Assembly: GCA_973895155.1 (NCBI GenBank)
Contig: OZ316892.1
Span: forward strand, 3,782,001 to 3,846,000
Origin: Marsupella aquatica
Lineage: Eukaryota; Marchantiophyta
Direction of reading: 5' to 3'
DNA length: 64,000 nucleotides
Below the pieces are notes generated by a model. It was not told where the DNA came from and made no database searches. It saw only the letters and a program-made list of their open reading frames with translations. Made by a program: the position numbers and the translations under genes. Positions 36,551-48,700 of this stretch are shown here, in pieces (the first letter of the stretch is position 1; each line of letters opens with the position of its first letter).

Positions 36551-36575
36551 AAACCTCACGATCATTGTGAGGTTT
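36551..36575. repeat. Palindrome in intron 3 of the ParB-MTase gene
   Basis: Arms CCTCACGAT / ATTGTGAGG around a central C, extended by AAA/TTT, with one mispair. Confidence 0.85.
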
Positions 36576-37654
36576 TCTCAATGTATCATAAACCCAAACC
36601 CAAACACAAATTTCAAATTTACATACCTGCAATAATTATTTGTTCCCGCTCATTTTTGAAAAACCTCCCAGGATGTATGTAGCCATCGGCTCTCTCAAAT
36701 GATCCAAATTCAAAATGTAAGTGAATATCGGGCAAATTGTAAAGTGCAGTTAGCACGTTGGAGTAAAGATGACCATGGAATAAAAAAATGACAATCATTA
36801 TTGCATCATTTTTTGGTGTTTCCACAATGTACTTAAAAAACACCTCCAACTGGGATACTGACCACTCTTTTTGGTTTCGTTTTCCAAAATCCACAATGGC
36901 AAGAGGAACAAAAGGAGCTGCCTCTTCTAAAGCACCAGGCTCACATGTTGTCATTAAGTTGTCAGTGAAAAAAGTTAGAAATGGCTCTAATCTCTTTCTC
37001 TGGCTTCCACCGAATGCATCATAAAATAGTTGATTTAGTCTTGATACTAAACCATGCGGAATATTTTTCTCACGTGCAATATTCCGAGAAGTACAAGATA
37101 TCAAGTACTTGGTACCAGCCACTTCTCTGCATCTATCCAATTCCCTAGCATCAATGAGAATTTTATCATATAGTTCCTTCCAAGTACATTTATCAGGAAA
37201 ATGGTCTGAAAAAGTGATTTGATAATATCCAATAATTATCTCCTTCAGTTTGGAGAGAACTTTTGTTGTTTTGGCAAGCTCTTCCATAGATTGCATGTCA
37301 CCTTTGTAAGAAGCATCTTTCTTAAGGAGAACTCCACCATGTTCGACCTCTTTGAGAATGGCTATGATATCATCATCTTGCAAGCCTCCCTCCAAACTCC
37401 GGAAATTTGAAACTGTTAGAAGCTTAGACTCTTTTTTATTTTCAGTGATGATACCTTGTCCATCTGGAAGCTCTCCCTCAAGCCACTTGTTACACACTTC
37501 CTTCCACAAACAATACAACTTCTCAGATGCAAAAAGTATCCAATGTACTTCAGTAAGATGTTTCTTCTCCATGGTCAGTTTTGCTGTATGCTCAAATTCC
37601 TGCACATGTCAAAAGAAACTATATCTTTTCAATATGAGTAGTTGACCTCACGAT

Positions 37655-39551
37655 TGTAAGTAGTGGGTAATTCCAAAAGCATGAAGAAACTGATTTTTTT
37701 TTTAATTTTTTACGGTGTTTAGACTGCAATTATTGCTAACTGTAACTAAAACAACATTCAAAGTTACTAAGTTCCTAAGTTACGAGTAAACTCAGTTTAC
37801 GAGTTTACTAGTTCACTACTTTACGAGTTACACCTTAAGATTTGGCGACCCTGTGATCGTGACATCTTACAACTAGTTCAACGGGACTCCACAACGGATG
37901 AAGAGCTCACCTTGAAAGGGAAGGAATGCAAGACATAGGCGCTCATTACTGACTTCTCTTCCACCTTACCTCTCAAACTCTGCCCAGCTTCAACCGGTAT
38001 TTCAGAGATGTCAAATGGAGACTTCGACCCTTCTATTCCAGGATGATGAGTAGTGATGAGTTCCTGTTTCATTATCCTCAAGTGTATGCTGCTACCTGCA
38101 ACAACTATGATGTGATCGGGATGTACAGAGAAGCCCTTCGTATTGATTCATGTTATTTGATGAAGATAATGCCTTTGATGTACCCTGAGAGACAACTGAG
38201 GTGCCTACCATACTCCAGAGGATCCCCACGCCAAGCTGAGCTGATAGAGGTTACTCAGAACCGAATTGTTACCCTTGTGGAGTTGCTGGAACCAGACGAC
38301 ATCCGACAGCAAGCTTGAAGAAGTCTTTAAGTGTTTTTAGTTAGTTTTTAGAGTAGTGCATCTTATCTGATTTTTAGAAATGTGTTCTAGAGCTTTAAAA
38401 GCTGTCATACTTATTTAGCATGTAGTCTGTACCTAGGAAAACCTCCTGGAAAAATCTCAGAGTTTTCTGACTTATAGTTAGGAAGTTAAAAATAGTTGAA
38501 ATTTCCAAGTCATTACTTCTGTCGCAATTACGAGTTACGACTTAGCTTTTACTAGTTTAAGAGTTACTAGTTTCCGATTACGAGTTCCGATAGACAGCCG
38601 ATTACGAGTTAATAGTTACTAGTTACGAGTTCATACTTAGCCATTTTTCCGGCTTTTCACTTACTGAATCGCCATTTTAAAATTTTGAGGGGTATGAAGA
38701 GGCATGTCTCTTCGACCCTGTGACCTCTCACTCAGTAGATTTTTACTATAAGACCCCTCTACCACTAGTGTAGATGATGGTAAAGTTTAGTAATTTCTGC
38801 CTTTCCTTGGTGTTCTGCCAGTTGATCATGAATGTTAAGAGTTCGAGATCAAGCTTGACACCAGGAGAAGACTTTCCTCCTTCTTGTGATTTAATCCTTT
38901 GAATAAATCATGGGAAGTAAAATTCCAGTTGTGTAAATCTTTTGAGTTGTGATGACAGATTCCTCTTTGGGTGACTCATTATAATCTCCTGAGTTCTTAG
39001 AGTTAACTCACTGAGTTTAAGTCTTATTTGAAAGTGATGGATTTTCTTTCATGTTGCTTAGTACCATCTAAATGTTGAAGTAGTCACTCTTTTAGATTTT
39101 ATCTGAGTACCACTTAGAAAGAAAGGATAAGACATGTTGACGGCATTTTAAAAGAGTACTCTAGTAAGCAATTTAGATCTGAAAAGCAATATGGATTTGA
39201 ATCCTTAAGTCTTTTCATTTTGACTTATGTCTAAGGAGTAACCTTGGTCTATTCCAGACTCCCTTAGCATACTTTGAGATATTTTTCCTTGTGTTTTGTT
39301 AATCATTCTTCTTTTCATTAATTTATGGTTACATGATGCTGAGTTGTCATTAAAAACCACTCACCGCTGTGGAGCGATCTTCAAAATACCTTAGTAAAGT
39401 AATCAATCCTGATTACTATGTGTTAAAGAGAGTCTTTAAATTCTCATTTGTGTTTTTATGTATCAAATCAACCCCATCTTGTTCTTTACGGGAACGAATA
39501 CCGAGTTTGAAGACCTTTAAGTGTGTTTCTGGTTCTTCATAGCAAACTACA
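37655..39551. mobile_element. 1.9-kb insertion with TG...CA ends inside intron 2
   Basis: Starts TGTAAGTAG, ends CTACA, and is flanked by ACGAT on both sides (37650-37654, 39552-39556). Removing it leaves a 147-bp intron and rejoins the two halves of a palindrome, which is strong evidence for insertion. The 5-bp duplication and TG/CA ends suggest an LTR-type element. I could not find paired LTRs; GGCGACCCTGTGATCG near 37844 could be a primer-site region. An open frame of 91 codons at 38043-38318 has no match known to me. ACGAGTTACTAGTT-like repeats occur at 37790-37830 and 38520-38635. Confidence 0.7.
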
Positions 39552-41481
39552 ACGATCATTGTGAGGTTGTTACTTAGGCATGGCATTCATGATTCAGAAA
39601 AATAACACAGTACAACAAACTTAAACCTTTTATGCAAGGCAAACTTACCTTGTAAATTGGACTTGCTATTTGTCCCGCCTCAGGCCGTTTTGGAAAACCA
39701 AAATCAGCGTACTGATTTCTTGCATGCTCCACAGTATCAATGAATGGAGATTTATAATCAGAAATCTTGTTCATCTCATTTGAGCTACTAGAGAACTCCA
39801 GCAAGATCTTTTTTGGTGTAGCTCCACTAAAAATGCGAGATGAACGTACTTGCAATTTATTTGCAAGCTCTCGAAGATCAGGTTGTTTTTTGGCATGCTC
39901 ACAGATTCTTTGAGCGGCAAGTGCAGAGTGTTGTCCACTTATAGCAAAGAACTTTAACCTTGGCATCAATTTCTGAAATTGAGTCATGTCATCTTTTGCA
40001 AAACTCATTGGTTTCAAGGTCTGAGGGTTGTAGGGAACTAAATCAGCAGGATGAGGTTGCTGCTCGGGATGCAAGATCATCCCAGTCATTATCTCATCAA
40101 CATGAGAAAGTTTAATTTTCCTATAACACATGGTAGCAGGAGGTTGCGTGATATTCTTCACCGGAATCCCAAAATGTGTTCTAATTCCAAAAGGATAGTA
40201 ATCTTTCACCTCTTGCAAAATCTTGTTAGATTTTTCAATCTCTTTGGCTCCAGGTAACTCACTCTCTTCATTGTCACCCACTTCTCGTAAGATTAGTGCT
40301 CCTTGTTGCACAAGATCAACAACTGTATCCCTATTGCTATCTGGTTGCTTCCCCCAATGACTTCTTTCTTGTTGATGGCTTTCTCTTTGGTTGCACAATT
40401 GTTGGCTTGCTCTGTACATTGCCTCCTATTTGAAGTACAATGGGCTCAATCCTTTCACTTTGTTGTGCAAAAATCTCTTCCACGTTGTCCTCTTCTTGTG
40501 GCTGTTTTCTCTTCCTCTGCACATTTTGTGCCTTGGTGGTTGGCGGTCGTCTCTTTGGCTGAGAAACTACAAGCTTGGTAGCTTGTTTCTTCTTTTGTTG
40601 GACAATTCCAGGAATGCTTTGAATTTGAGGCTCTACACTATCAAGCTTCTCACTTTGTTGTGGAGATGCTTCTCTACTGGGATCAATGATTGGTACCGCT
40701 TCTTCGTCAGCCTTGGCCCCTTCATATTCTGACATATCTACTCCCAAGTCATCTTCTAAAGACTTTGGCACTTCCTTCACCTTGTTTGCAACCAAAGTTT
40801 GCAAGTCAATCCAGTTGGAGAGTGTTTCTTTTCCAAATTTCTTATGGAAAAGAACAGCTGGATCAATATCAATGTTGGTTAGTCCACTTGTCTCAATGCA
40901 CTGCTCCATCTGCAATGTCCTACACAAGAAATGCTTCTTTCTTTTCAGCAAATGTAAGACTCGAGCATAACCAGATGCAATCTCCTGGTGTGAAAGTTGT
41001 CCTTGATCTGAACTACCTTTGAAACTAAAGTCCAAAGGAAAGAATGCCAAAGAAATAACATTGGCTGGCATATCATCAATCCAAGTTGTATTCAACCGCA
41101 CTCCATATGTATTTGCATCAAGCAAGTATTGATACCATTTTTTTTCCGTGTAATTCTCTACAAGAACAGTTACTTGATCCTCAGAATGCATTTGCAAGTA
41201 TGCAATTGGACCAACAATGTGCTGTCGCAATCGGTGTGGATCTTTTTTTATGTCAATCAAACACAACTGAACTTCTCCATCGTAAGGGTACATATCAATT
41301 GCCCACTCTTCTCCAATGTCATAGCTGTATGTTAAACATACATCATTATCACAAATTTTTGGTGCAGATACTGGGTCCAAATCATGGTAATCATCTGCAC
41401 AATAAACAAGTGAAGTCCATTAATTAAATGAACAGATCCAATTCTTGAGAATAAACTAGGTGGAATGATGCAGAAATGAGC

Positions 41482-42094
41482 AAACCTCACGATAATCGTG
41501 AGGTTTTGACAAGCAAAATAGAACTTGACAATTTCTATGGAAGCATAAAAATGATAAAATATGAGCTCAACCCTTGAACAAAACCATGCAAATAAATATG
41601 AAATGAAACAACAATTGTGAGGTTTGCTGCCAACAAAAATATTCTTGACACTCTCCCTGACCTCTCACCAAACCATGAAAATATGGCTAAACTTCACAAT
41701 GATAGTGAGCTTTTCCAAGCAAAAATATCCTTGAACCTATTGCCAAACCATTAAAAAAGACCCTAATCCTCACAAATATCTGAAGGTGATCCACAGAAAA
41801 AAGATGTTACTATTCTCTATCCATGCATGAAAATTTGAAACCTTGATCATCACCATTGTGAGGTTGAAAAGAAAAAATGTCCTTCACCCTCTCATGAAGC
41901 CATGAAATGATGACCCTTCACCTCACGATGATCATGAGGTTAGGCAAGTAGAAATGACTTTCCTCATCTTAGTTAGTCAAGCAAGAAAATGTAGAAACCT
42001 CACGATGATCATGAGGTTAACAAGTAAAAAAAATTGAAATTCTAACTTTAATCAAGCATTAGAATAGTCAAACCTCACGACAATCGTGAGGTTA
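41482..42094. repeat. Cluster of palindromes in intron 1 of the ParB-MTase gene
   Basis: Four good copies: 41482-41506 (perfect, CCTCACGAT-A-ATCGTGAGG), 41920-41941, 41995-42018 and 42071-42093. Three decayed copies or half sites lie near 41611, 41690 and 41840. The intron is 777 bp (41395-42171) with GT-AG ends. Sequence between copies is unrelated AT-rich DNA, so this is a set of dispersed sites and not a tandem repeat. Confidence 0.9.
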
Positions 42095-42330
42095 ACAAGC
42101 AAAAAACATGAGAATGTCAAAGAATACATGCCAAAATAACAGAAGTAGCAAGGTTGGAAAATGAAAAGTACCTGGAAGCCCAACATGTGCTTGCTTTGTC
42201 ATCATTACCAGATCCTTCTTGGGCTTAGCCATGCCAAAGCCGTGCGCCTATCAAAGAATCTTAAAAGATTCTTTGCAGATACTCTAAACTTGCTTGTTCT
42301 GGTACACCAAAACTCAATCAAAGTTTATAA

Positions 42331-42550
42331 TTTAGCAACTCAAACCCTAAACAATACAATGCAACTCAATCTCCTCAGAGCATACTCTGATAATAAGCGC
42401 ACATGCCTATTGAACCAGTCACAAAACTCATCATTTCTAATGTAGCAGCTCAAACCCTAAACAATACAATGCAACTCAATCTCCTCAGAGCATACTCTGA
42501 TAATAAGCGCGCATGCGTATTGAACCGGTCATGAAACTTATCAAATACAA
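42331..42550. repeat. 110-bp tandem duplication
   Basis: The unit contains CTCAAACCCTAAACAATAC and GCATACTCTGATAATAAGCG and occurs twice with few changes; part of a third unit follows to about 42590. Confidence 0.9.
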
Positions 42551-43030
42551 ATGAGAAAGCGCATTGAGCCGGTAAGGAGACTCATGACACCCATTAGTTC
42601 ACGTTCAATTGAGAAAGAAGATAATAAGATAACAACCCAAGATAAGATAAGGACAATGAGATACGCACCTCCTTCACCAGTCATACGTACAGTAGAGGGA
42701 TTGTCTGGCCTGAGCAAGGCACATGTAGCTACCAACAATACAGAAAACACTAATGAATAGGCACCTCTAGTACAACAGAAATCTACTCCACTATTCCACA
42801 TAAACATTGACTGTCGGTACCTTGGTGATTGTGCAGACAGTTATGACAGAGGTACTGTAGCTAACTTGAATAGTCCTCCCTCACATACTATGTACACAAT
42901 TCTGAGGAATGAGTGCAGAGAATTTTGAGTTTAAATAGATATGTGAGCATGAACAAGGAGAAGTCTTGCGGCTGATCCCTCACAAGGGCCTGCCAACAGT
43001 ACTAGGGCGTGCCAGCAGTAGCGCCTGCCA

Positions 43031-43243
43031 GCCTTTCACCTTCCACTAAAAATACCCTGCATGCGCTCTTGCTACGGCTGTCCTCACAGCCTTTCACCTT
43101 CCACTAAAAACGCCCTGCATGCGCTCTTGCTACGGATGTCCTCACACTACGAATCATCCTCTTCTTGGCAGCTAGGGCCTCAACAAACGAGTTTTCAGGG
43201 CCTCAACAAACGAGTTTTCAGGGCCTCAACAAACGACAGAGTT
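43031..43243. repeat. 58-bp (x2) and 23-bp (x3) tandem repeats
   Basis: The 58-bp unit starts GCCTTTCACCTTCCAC (43031, 43089). The 23-bp unit GGGCCTCAACAAACGAG+TTTTCA starts at 43175, 43198 and 43221. Confidence 0.88.
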
Positions 43244-43422
43244 TTCTTTGGTGAAGTACCCCCGATAACTTCCCAATCGAGCTTCCGCCAACTCTAGCCG
43301 CCTTCTCCTCTTCACACGGAGCTGACACTTAGTAAGTCACATGACACCTTATACGGCATGCATCTATATATGGCTAATTATTTGGTACCAATTATATATT
43401 TGGTACCAAATCCTAACAACTC

Positions 43423-43719
43423 CTCGGGGGTCTCACTACATGGGGACCTCCCCATCACCTGCGACGTTTTTAGGCCTTGAACCCCCTAAAATGTAAGAAA
43501 AAAATATTATTTTTTAACCCCTAGAAAGTTGGAATATTCTTGGAATATTCCAAAAATTGGATTAAAAAGGCCCTAATATTCTTATAAGTCTCAAAATTGA
43601 ATTTAAAAGACCCTATTGTTCTTCTACAAAAATTCTTAAGTCTTCCCTTACAACCAATAAAATGACCCTATCCTTCGTCGCACGTGATATGCCATTTTTG
43701 TGGAAGTGAAACCCCCGAG
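43423..43719. mobile_element. 297-bp MITE, relative of the one at 6542
   Basis: Inverted ends CTCGGGGGTCTCAC and GTGAAACCCCCGAG. AACAACTC flanks both sides (43415-43422, 43720-43727), an 8-bp duplication. The interior shares CCCTAATATTCTTATAA, TCTCAAAATTGA and CCAATAAAA-type blocks with 6542-6839. Confidence 0.85.
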
Positions 43720-45037
43720 AACAACTCTAATGTAACTGTGTCAAATTTACATTCGTCTTTGGCCAAAAATTTTAATCCATATTTTGGGGCCTCTAAAAAA
43801 ATATTGAGAGATTTACACTTGACCATGGCAAAAAAAGGCCAACTCCAACTACTCCACTAAAATCAAGTAATGTCCAAGAAGTTGGTGAAATTGGTGAGGT
43901 CAATGGGCCAACAAGCGTTGCTAAAAGGAGAAAAAGTACTAAGAAACGGATGACGGCTTGTTATTGCAAGAGAACAAGCCAAAATACTTAGCCACAAGGA
44001 AAACCTGAAAATTTTCAAATTTCAACAACACAAAAAAATTCTGACTACAAGGTTCCTCATCGTGCAAATACACTAGGCTGTACAATAATGGAGGAAAAAT
44101 CGCAAAATGTCCCTCAGTCATCATATTTTAAAAAATTAATGTGTTGAGCAAATGTCGTTTACTTGGAGTCTATTAATGCGAGCTAGTTGGCGAATCCCTC
44201 CAAAACTGGGCCAATGAGTGGAAAATTAAAAAAACAGAATGAATAGTAAGGATTTTTGAAACTCCCGTTTGATTCCATGTAAATACAGAGCTCTACAGTA
44301 TACAGGAGGACAAATCCAGTATGCAAAAGCAAAAGGTCTGTCGTCATTCTTTAAATATTAAAAATGTGCTAAGCAACTTTGTTTTTTCTTCATTCTTATT
44401 GATGAAAGCTGACAATTCCCTCCAAACCTGGGGCCAATGAGTCTTCGCCAATAAACTCAAACTCAGCAACATTAGTCAATCCATCTCACGCTGATCCATT
44501 GCTCTCAAAGATATATTTGCAAACCCTGCCCAACACTTCCACATGTTCATTTTACTTCAGTTTCAGAGTTGTTTATTTTTCTTTTCTGCTACTCACACTT
44601 TTGCATTCTCTGTTTGTGCCCACTCTTCTACAACTATTTTCTGAGGGAAGTCTAAGCATTTTCCTTCATTTAACCAATGAAAAGACCCTCCTCCTACTCC
44701 AACTCTCTTAGATCATGGTGGACAATGCTGACTCTGCAGTTGAGTTTGAACTGACGTTTGATGAACATTTGGGCGTCTTCTAATTGATGAGGACGCATGG
44801 TGGCACTCTTATACTCTATCTTCACCACATGCGGCAAAGACATTTATGATTCTGAATTTTGGGTATGTTTCTTTTACTTTGTTTAAGTCGTTTGTGAGTC
44901 TTTAGCTTTATTTTTGTCTTGTGCACTAAAAGTAACTAATTATGACCATCAATTTGCATACTTGGCCAAGCTCAATATGACATAGGTCTACATATGTTTT
45001 GTTTTGTTCATTGAGATATAGAGGCATAAATTGTCAT

Positions 45038-45652
45038 CCTCAAGATCATCTTGAGGTTGTAAGTTTTCCTGTGTGTGTCCATCATTCATATGGAAGTTAC
45101 ATGGACTAAACTATTAATATCAACATTAAGAGAAAATAGTGAATGGATCATTTTTTAATGGGTTGTAAGAGTTGATTTCTCTCAACCTCATGAGATTTTT
45201 CCCAATACAAGCCTTTAAGTCCATAGGTACTTCATTTTTATTCTCATTCATTTATTCATACTTCAGTCTTCTTGAAGCAAGAAATGAAACCTCACGACAA
45301 TCGTGAAGTTCTACTGTACTTTATTTTATGACCAATAATTCTCATTCTTTTGGGTTAAATTGAATCTCTTAGTAGGTCTTGTGAATGTATTCCGGCAAAC
45401 ATATTGTAGTCTAACATTCTGTCAGTCCACATCCGTGTAATTACTTGCGGACCTTCTAGACCACTATTATTTCTAACATTATTGCCTTATACCTACATAA
45501 TGGACTTTTTAATGCAAAGTTGACCCAACTATGCATGTTAAGCACTTGCATGGGACCATATTAAGTTTAACCACAAAAACTAGGTTTAGTGCCTGGATGA
45601 ATTTCACTTTAGTATCCAAGTAGCCTGAAACCTCACGATGATATTGAGGTTT
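45038..45652. repeat. Palindromes upstream of the DUF8039-DUF7869 gene
   Basis: 45038-45056 is a perfect variant CCTCAAGAT-C-ATCTTGAGG with both arms changed together. 45287-45310 and 45628-45652 are near-perfect copies of the main type, and 45184-45196 is a half site. They lie between the possible first exon and the splice acceptor TTTTATGCAG at 45711-45720, so they are probably intronic. Confidence 0.8.
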
Positions 45653-45715
45653 CTTCTGGACCCTGACAACCTGTCATCTTCAACTGATCTTGAGTAATTT
45701 TCTTAACAATTTTTT

Positions 45716-48700
45716 ATGCAGATCATGACTACAACTCGGAGTGCCAATTTTTTGTTCTCCCAAGGGTCTGAAGTACTTCTTCATCTTGAGAATATATTGG
45801 TTGCAAGGGGGGTTGTGTTCAAGACCAATCCAGAAGACACTTGTCATTCTGAGGCATTGGGTAACAACCGCATGAGTGTTCTGGTGGTTGAAATCTTTGA
45901 GCCAACAAAACCTCTTCCTTACCCAAATCCAGGAGCTGACACCACTGGGGAGGCTTTGCGTTCATATGTTATATGGGACTGTGCTAGTGCCATTTTGGCA
46001 AATGAGAACATCCCATTGCAGGTCCAAAAAGCATCCAATGATACTCCCAACCTTGTGAGACTTGAAGGAACTGATGATTCAAGAATTGTTGGAAACCAAG
46101 TCCCCAATTCCAACAATGAACCGGTTGCACCATTTTGTTCAGGAGATGATGTGCTATTGCAACTTACAAGCATTGTTGTTGCACGGGGAGAAGTTTCTAA
46201 TACTCAACCAGAGGATACTTGTGGTGACATATTATTGGGACCAGGGCGTATTAGTGTCCATGTGGTTGAAGCACTTCATGGGGTGACTCAATTGCCATAC
46301 CCCAACACTAACATAAAGACAATTGAGCAGTCTGTAGGTAGTGTTGTTCTTTGGGATATAGTCAATGTATATCATGTTGGTGAGCAATTCAGTGGGTGTG
46401 AATCGATTGAGATTCAAAATGGCGGACTCAGTCAAGGACCACATGACAACTACAATTTGAATGATCGTTCCAAGTGGTACTTAAAAGATGTGGAGATTTA
46501 TGCTGTTGATCAGGTGACATTGCTTGCAAGAGGATCAATCACAGCATGGCAACCCACAGCAGCAATAAACAATGAAGTGCTTGGTGATGGTCATGTTGGG
46601 GTGCTAGTTGAACGTGTGATTTGCAATATCCACATGCAACAGAAGGAATTTCCCACATTTTTAGTGGGAACCCCGTGCTTGGTAAAATGGCCGATTGCAA
46701 CTTTGAAATTCTATCCTTCTGACAAGTTTCTTGGAGATCTTCTGTCAGAACTTGAGGATGAACAGACTGTACATAAAGAGGGGGATAATGATGAGGATGA
46801 TTTGTTCTCTTCTATGGAGTACCAGCAAAAGAAAAGGCATTATTCCATGGGCGGGTTGAGAAAACCAGCCAACCCAAATGCACGCCAAGAAAAAAGAGTG
46901 GAGCAGAGAAGAAGTGTGAAGGTGGATGAGAACAAAATAGCTCAAGTGGGCATGAAGAAGTGCAAGTGTGGAATGGAATGTTGTCGGAACTTCCCCCGCA
47001 CAGACATTGAAGAGGTCAAAACTGAGTTCTATGGTTTGGACAGTGATAACAAAATCAGTCATATGATGAATGTTTTTGAAATGAGGGAGAGATCTATGGT
47101 TGAGCAAGGACAAATGGTTGTCAAAGGTCGCATTATTTGCAAAATGGCATTTGCAATTATATTTGGAATTTCTACAAGCACCTTCTACAACTATGAGAAT
47201 CTATACAAGGGTGGTTGTAAAGTGGGGTTTCATGGCAATAAGGGCACCAAAAAACCAAGGATGACAACACAAGAGTTTCGTGCTCATCTTGACCGTGTAG
47301 TGAATACCCTTGGCGAGCCTATGCCACATCTCAGATACACAGGGAAGAAGGGAACATCAAACATCATCTACAGATTACCATCTTGCTATAACAAAGATGC
47401 TATCTATGATGAGGTAGTTGAGAGCATGAAGGTGGAAGGGAGTTAGGGAATTACCATTGGGTCTTTCTATAAGATGTGGAGGGAGAACTATGCAAATTTT
47501 TCATTCCATGTGAAGAGTGCTTTTGCAAAGTGCACTCAATGCACCACTTTGAAGGAGTTGTTGATGAAGGAGAGAAGAACTGAAGTTCGCAAGCGGTACG
47601 AAGCAGCAAGGGAAAAACACATGCAAGAACAAATGTCTCGTCGAAACCTTTACTATGCAGCTCGGGTGATGGCAAGAAGAAATCCAGAAGATCTTCTTTG
47701 CATTATTCATGATAAGATGGATCAAAACAAGACCCAAATTCCTAAAATGGTTGATACACTAAAAAGCATGGCTAGTGGATGTCAACCACTACCAATGGCT
47801 TTGACTGGGATGTTGACACATGGTCGGGAACCTGGAGTCTTTGCCCACTTTAGTTTGACAGGGATGTGGCCATCTGATCCGGATTTTACTATTACCTCCG
47901 TTGCAAAGTGCCTGCATGATTTGGAAGCATATTCGGGGGATAAAAGTGGAGATCTTGGAGTTCATTCCCATCAGGCAACAAACCCCTTATTCAAGGCATT
48001 ATTGGAAAAGCAAGCTTTTCAAATTGGATATCTAGATGCCAACAATGTCACAACTGATCGATATCGTGGGGAACTTGTGGACAAGGATTGTGTCTCACCA
48101 ATTGTGGCAAGCGGATTGGCAGAATGTCAGAGTAGTAGCACTACACTGTTCAAGAAATTGCCAAGACATCTACACTTACAAATGGACAACTCTGCAAAGG
48201 ACAACAAGAATTGGGCCATGATGGCATTCTGTAGTGAGTTGGTTCTGAGGGGACACTTTGAGAGTATTGTCATGTCTTTCCTTATGGTTGGGCATACACA
48301 TGAGGATGTTGATGCAGTATTCTCTAGGGTAAGCACTCGACTTAAGCATCGTGAGGTCACAACCCTACTTTCACTTATGGCAGAGGTATGGGAAAGCGAA
48401 GCAATTCACCCAGTGCCCACATTGATCCAAGAAGTGGCTAGCTACAAGTCTTATGTTAGTGCTTTTGTGAAGACTATTGCAGGGCACTCTGCACCAATGG
48501 CATTCCTATTTACAATGAAAAATAATGTCCCTGTGTACCAAGTCAAGGAGAATATCAATGACTCATGGTCACCACCCCAAGGACGATGCATATGGGTTGA
48601 AGATGGAAGTAAAACACTTGTCCTTCCAATTGGAGAACCACTTGCCAAAACCCCAACTACACTTGTTCAGAAAGCCAAAGATGTTTCAGCCTACATCAAA

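Larger units (their letters stand above)
35750..42232 (-). pseudogene. ParB/sulfiredoxin-like plus degenerate DNA-methyltransferase protein
   Basis: Four exons joined by clean GT-AG sites and in phase: 42172-42232 (MAKPKKDLVMM), 39649-41394, 36627-37599 and 35750-36474. Exon 2 starts with an unknown domain, then a Lys/Gln-rich linker, then a ParB/Srx-like domain with KIKLSHVDEIMTG and FFAISGQHSALAAQRI (39942-39913). Exons 3-4 resemble a circularly ordered beta-class N6/N4 MTase: motif IV position FVPLAIVDFGKR (36891; DFGK where DPPY is expected), then IVIFLFHGH, and C-terminal motifs X-I KPSRVLNNIIHKFS and TIFDFFSGGS (36160). Loss of DPPY predicts no catalysis, although SAM-binding motif I is kept. 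An extra base in the run at 40351-40355 shifts the frame between linker and ParB domain. Confidence 0.72.
42233..45715. other. Divergent intergenic region between the two genes of the large element
   Basis: No clear gene. Holds tandem duplications of 110 bp (42331-42440, 42441-42550, with a partial third to about 42590), 58 bp (43031-43146) and 23 bp x3 (43175-43243), the MITE at 43423-43719, and palindromes at 45038, 45287 and 45628. A 5' non-coding or coding exon of the plus-strand gene may lie at about 44714-44868, ending at a TTTTGG|GTATGT donor. Confidence 0.6.

Noticed and set aside
41482-42094. True bacterial parS sites or recent transfer from bacteria
   Set aside because: The palindrome resembles parS only in being a CAC/GTG palindrome. 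The gene has plant-type introns and no bacterial neighbours.
48346-48359. Palindrome half site inside the DUF7869 coding region
   Set aside because: ATCGTGAGGT occurs once as part of codons for HREV. There is no second arm, so it is likely chance.
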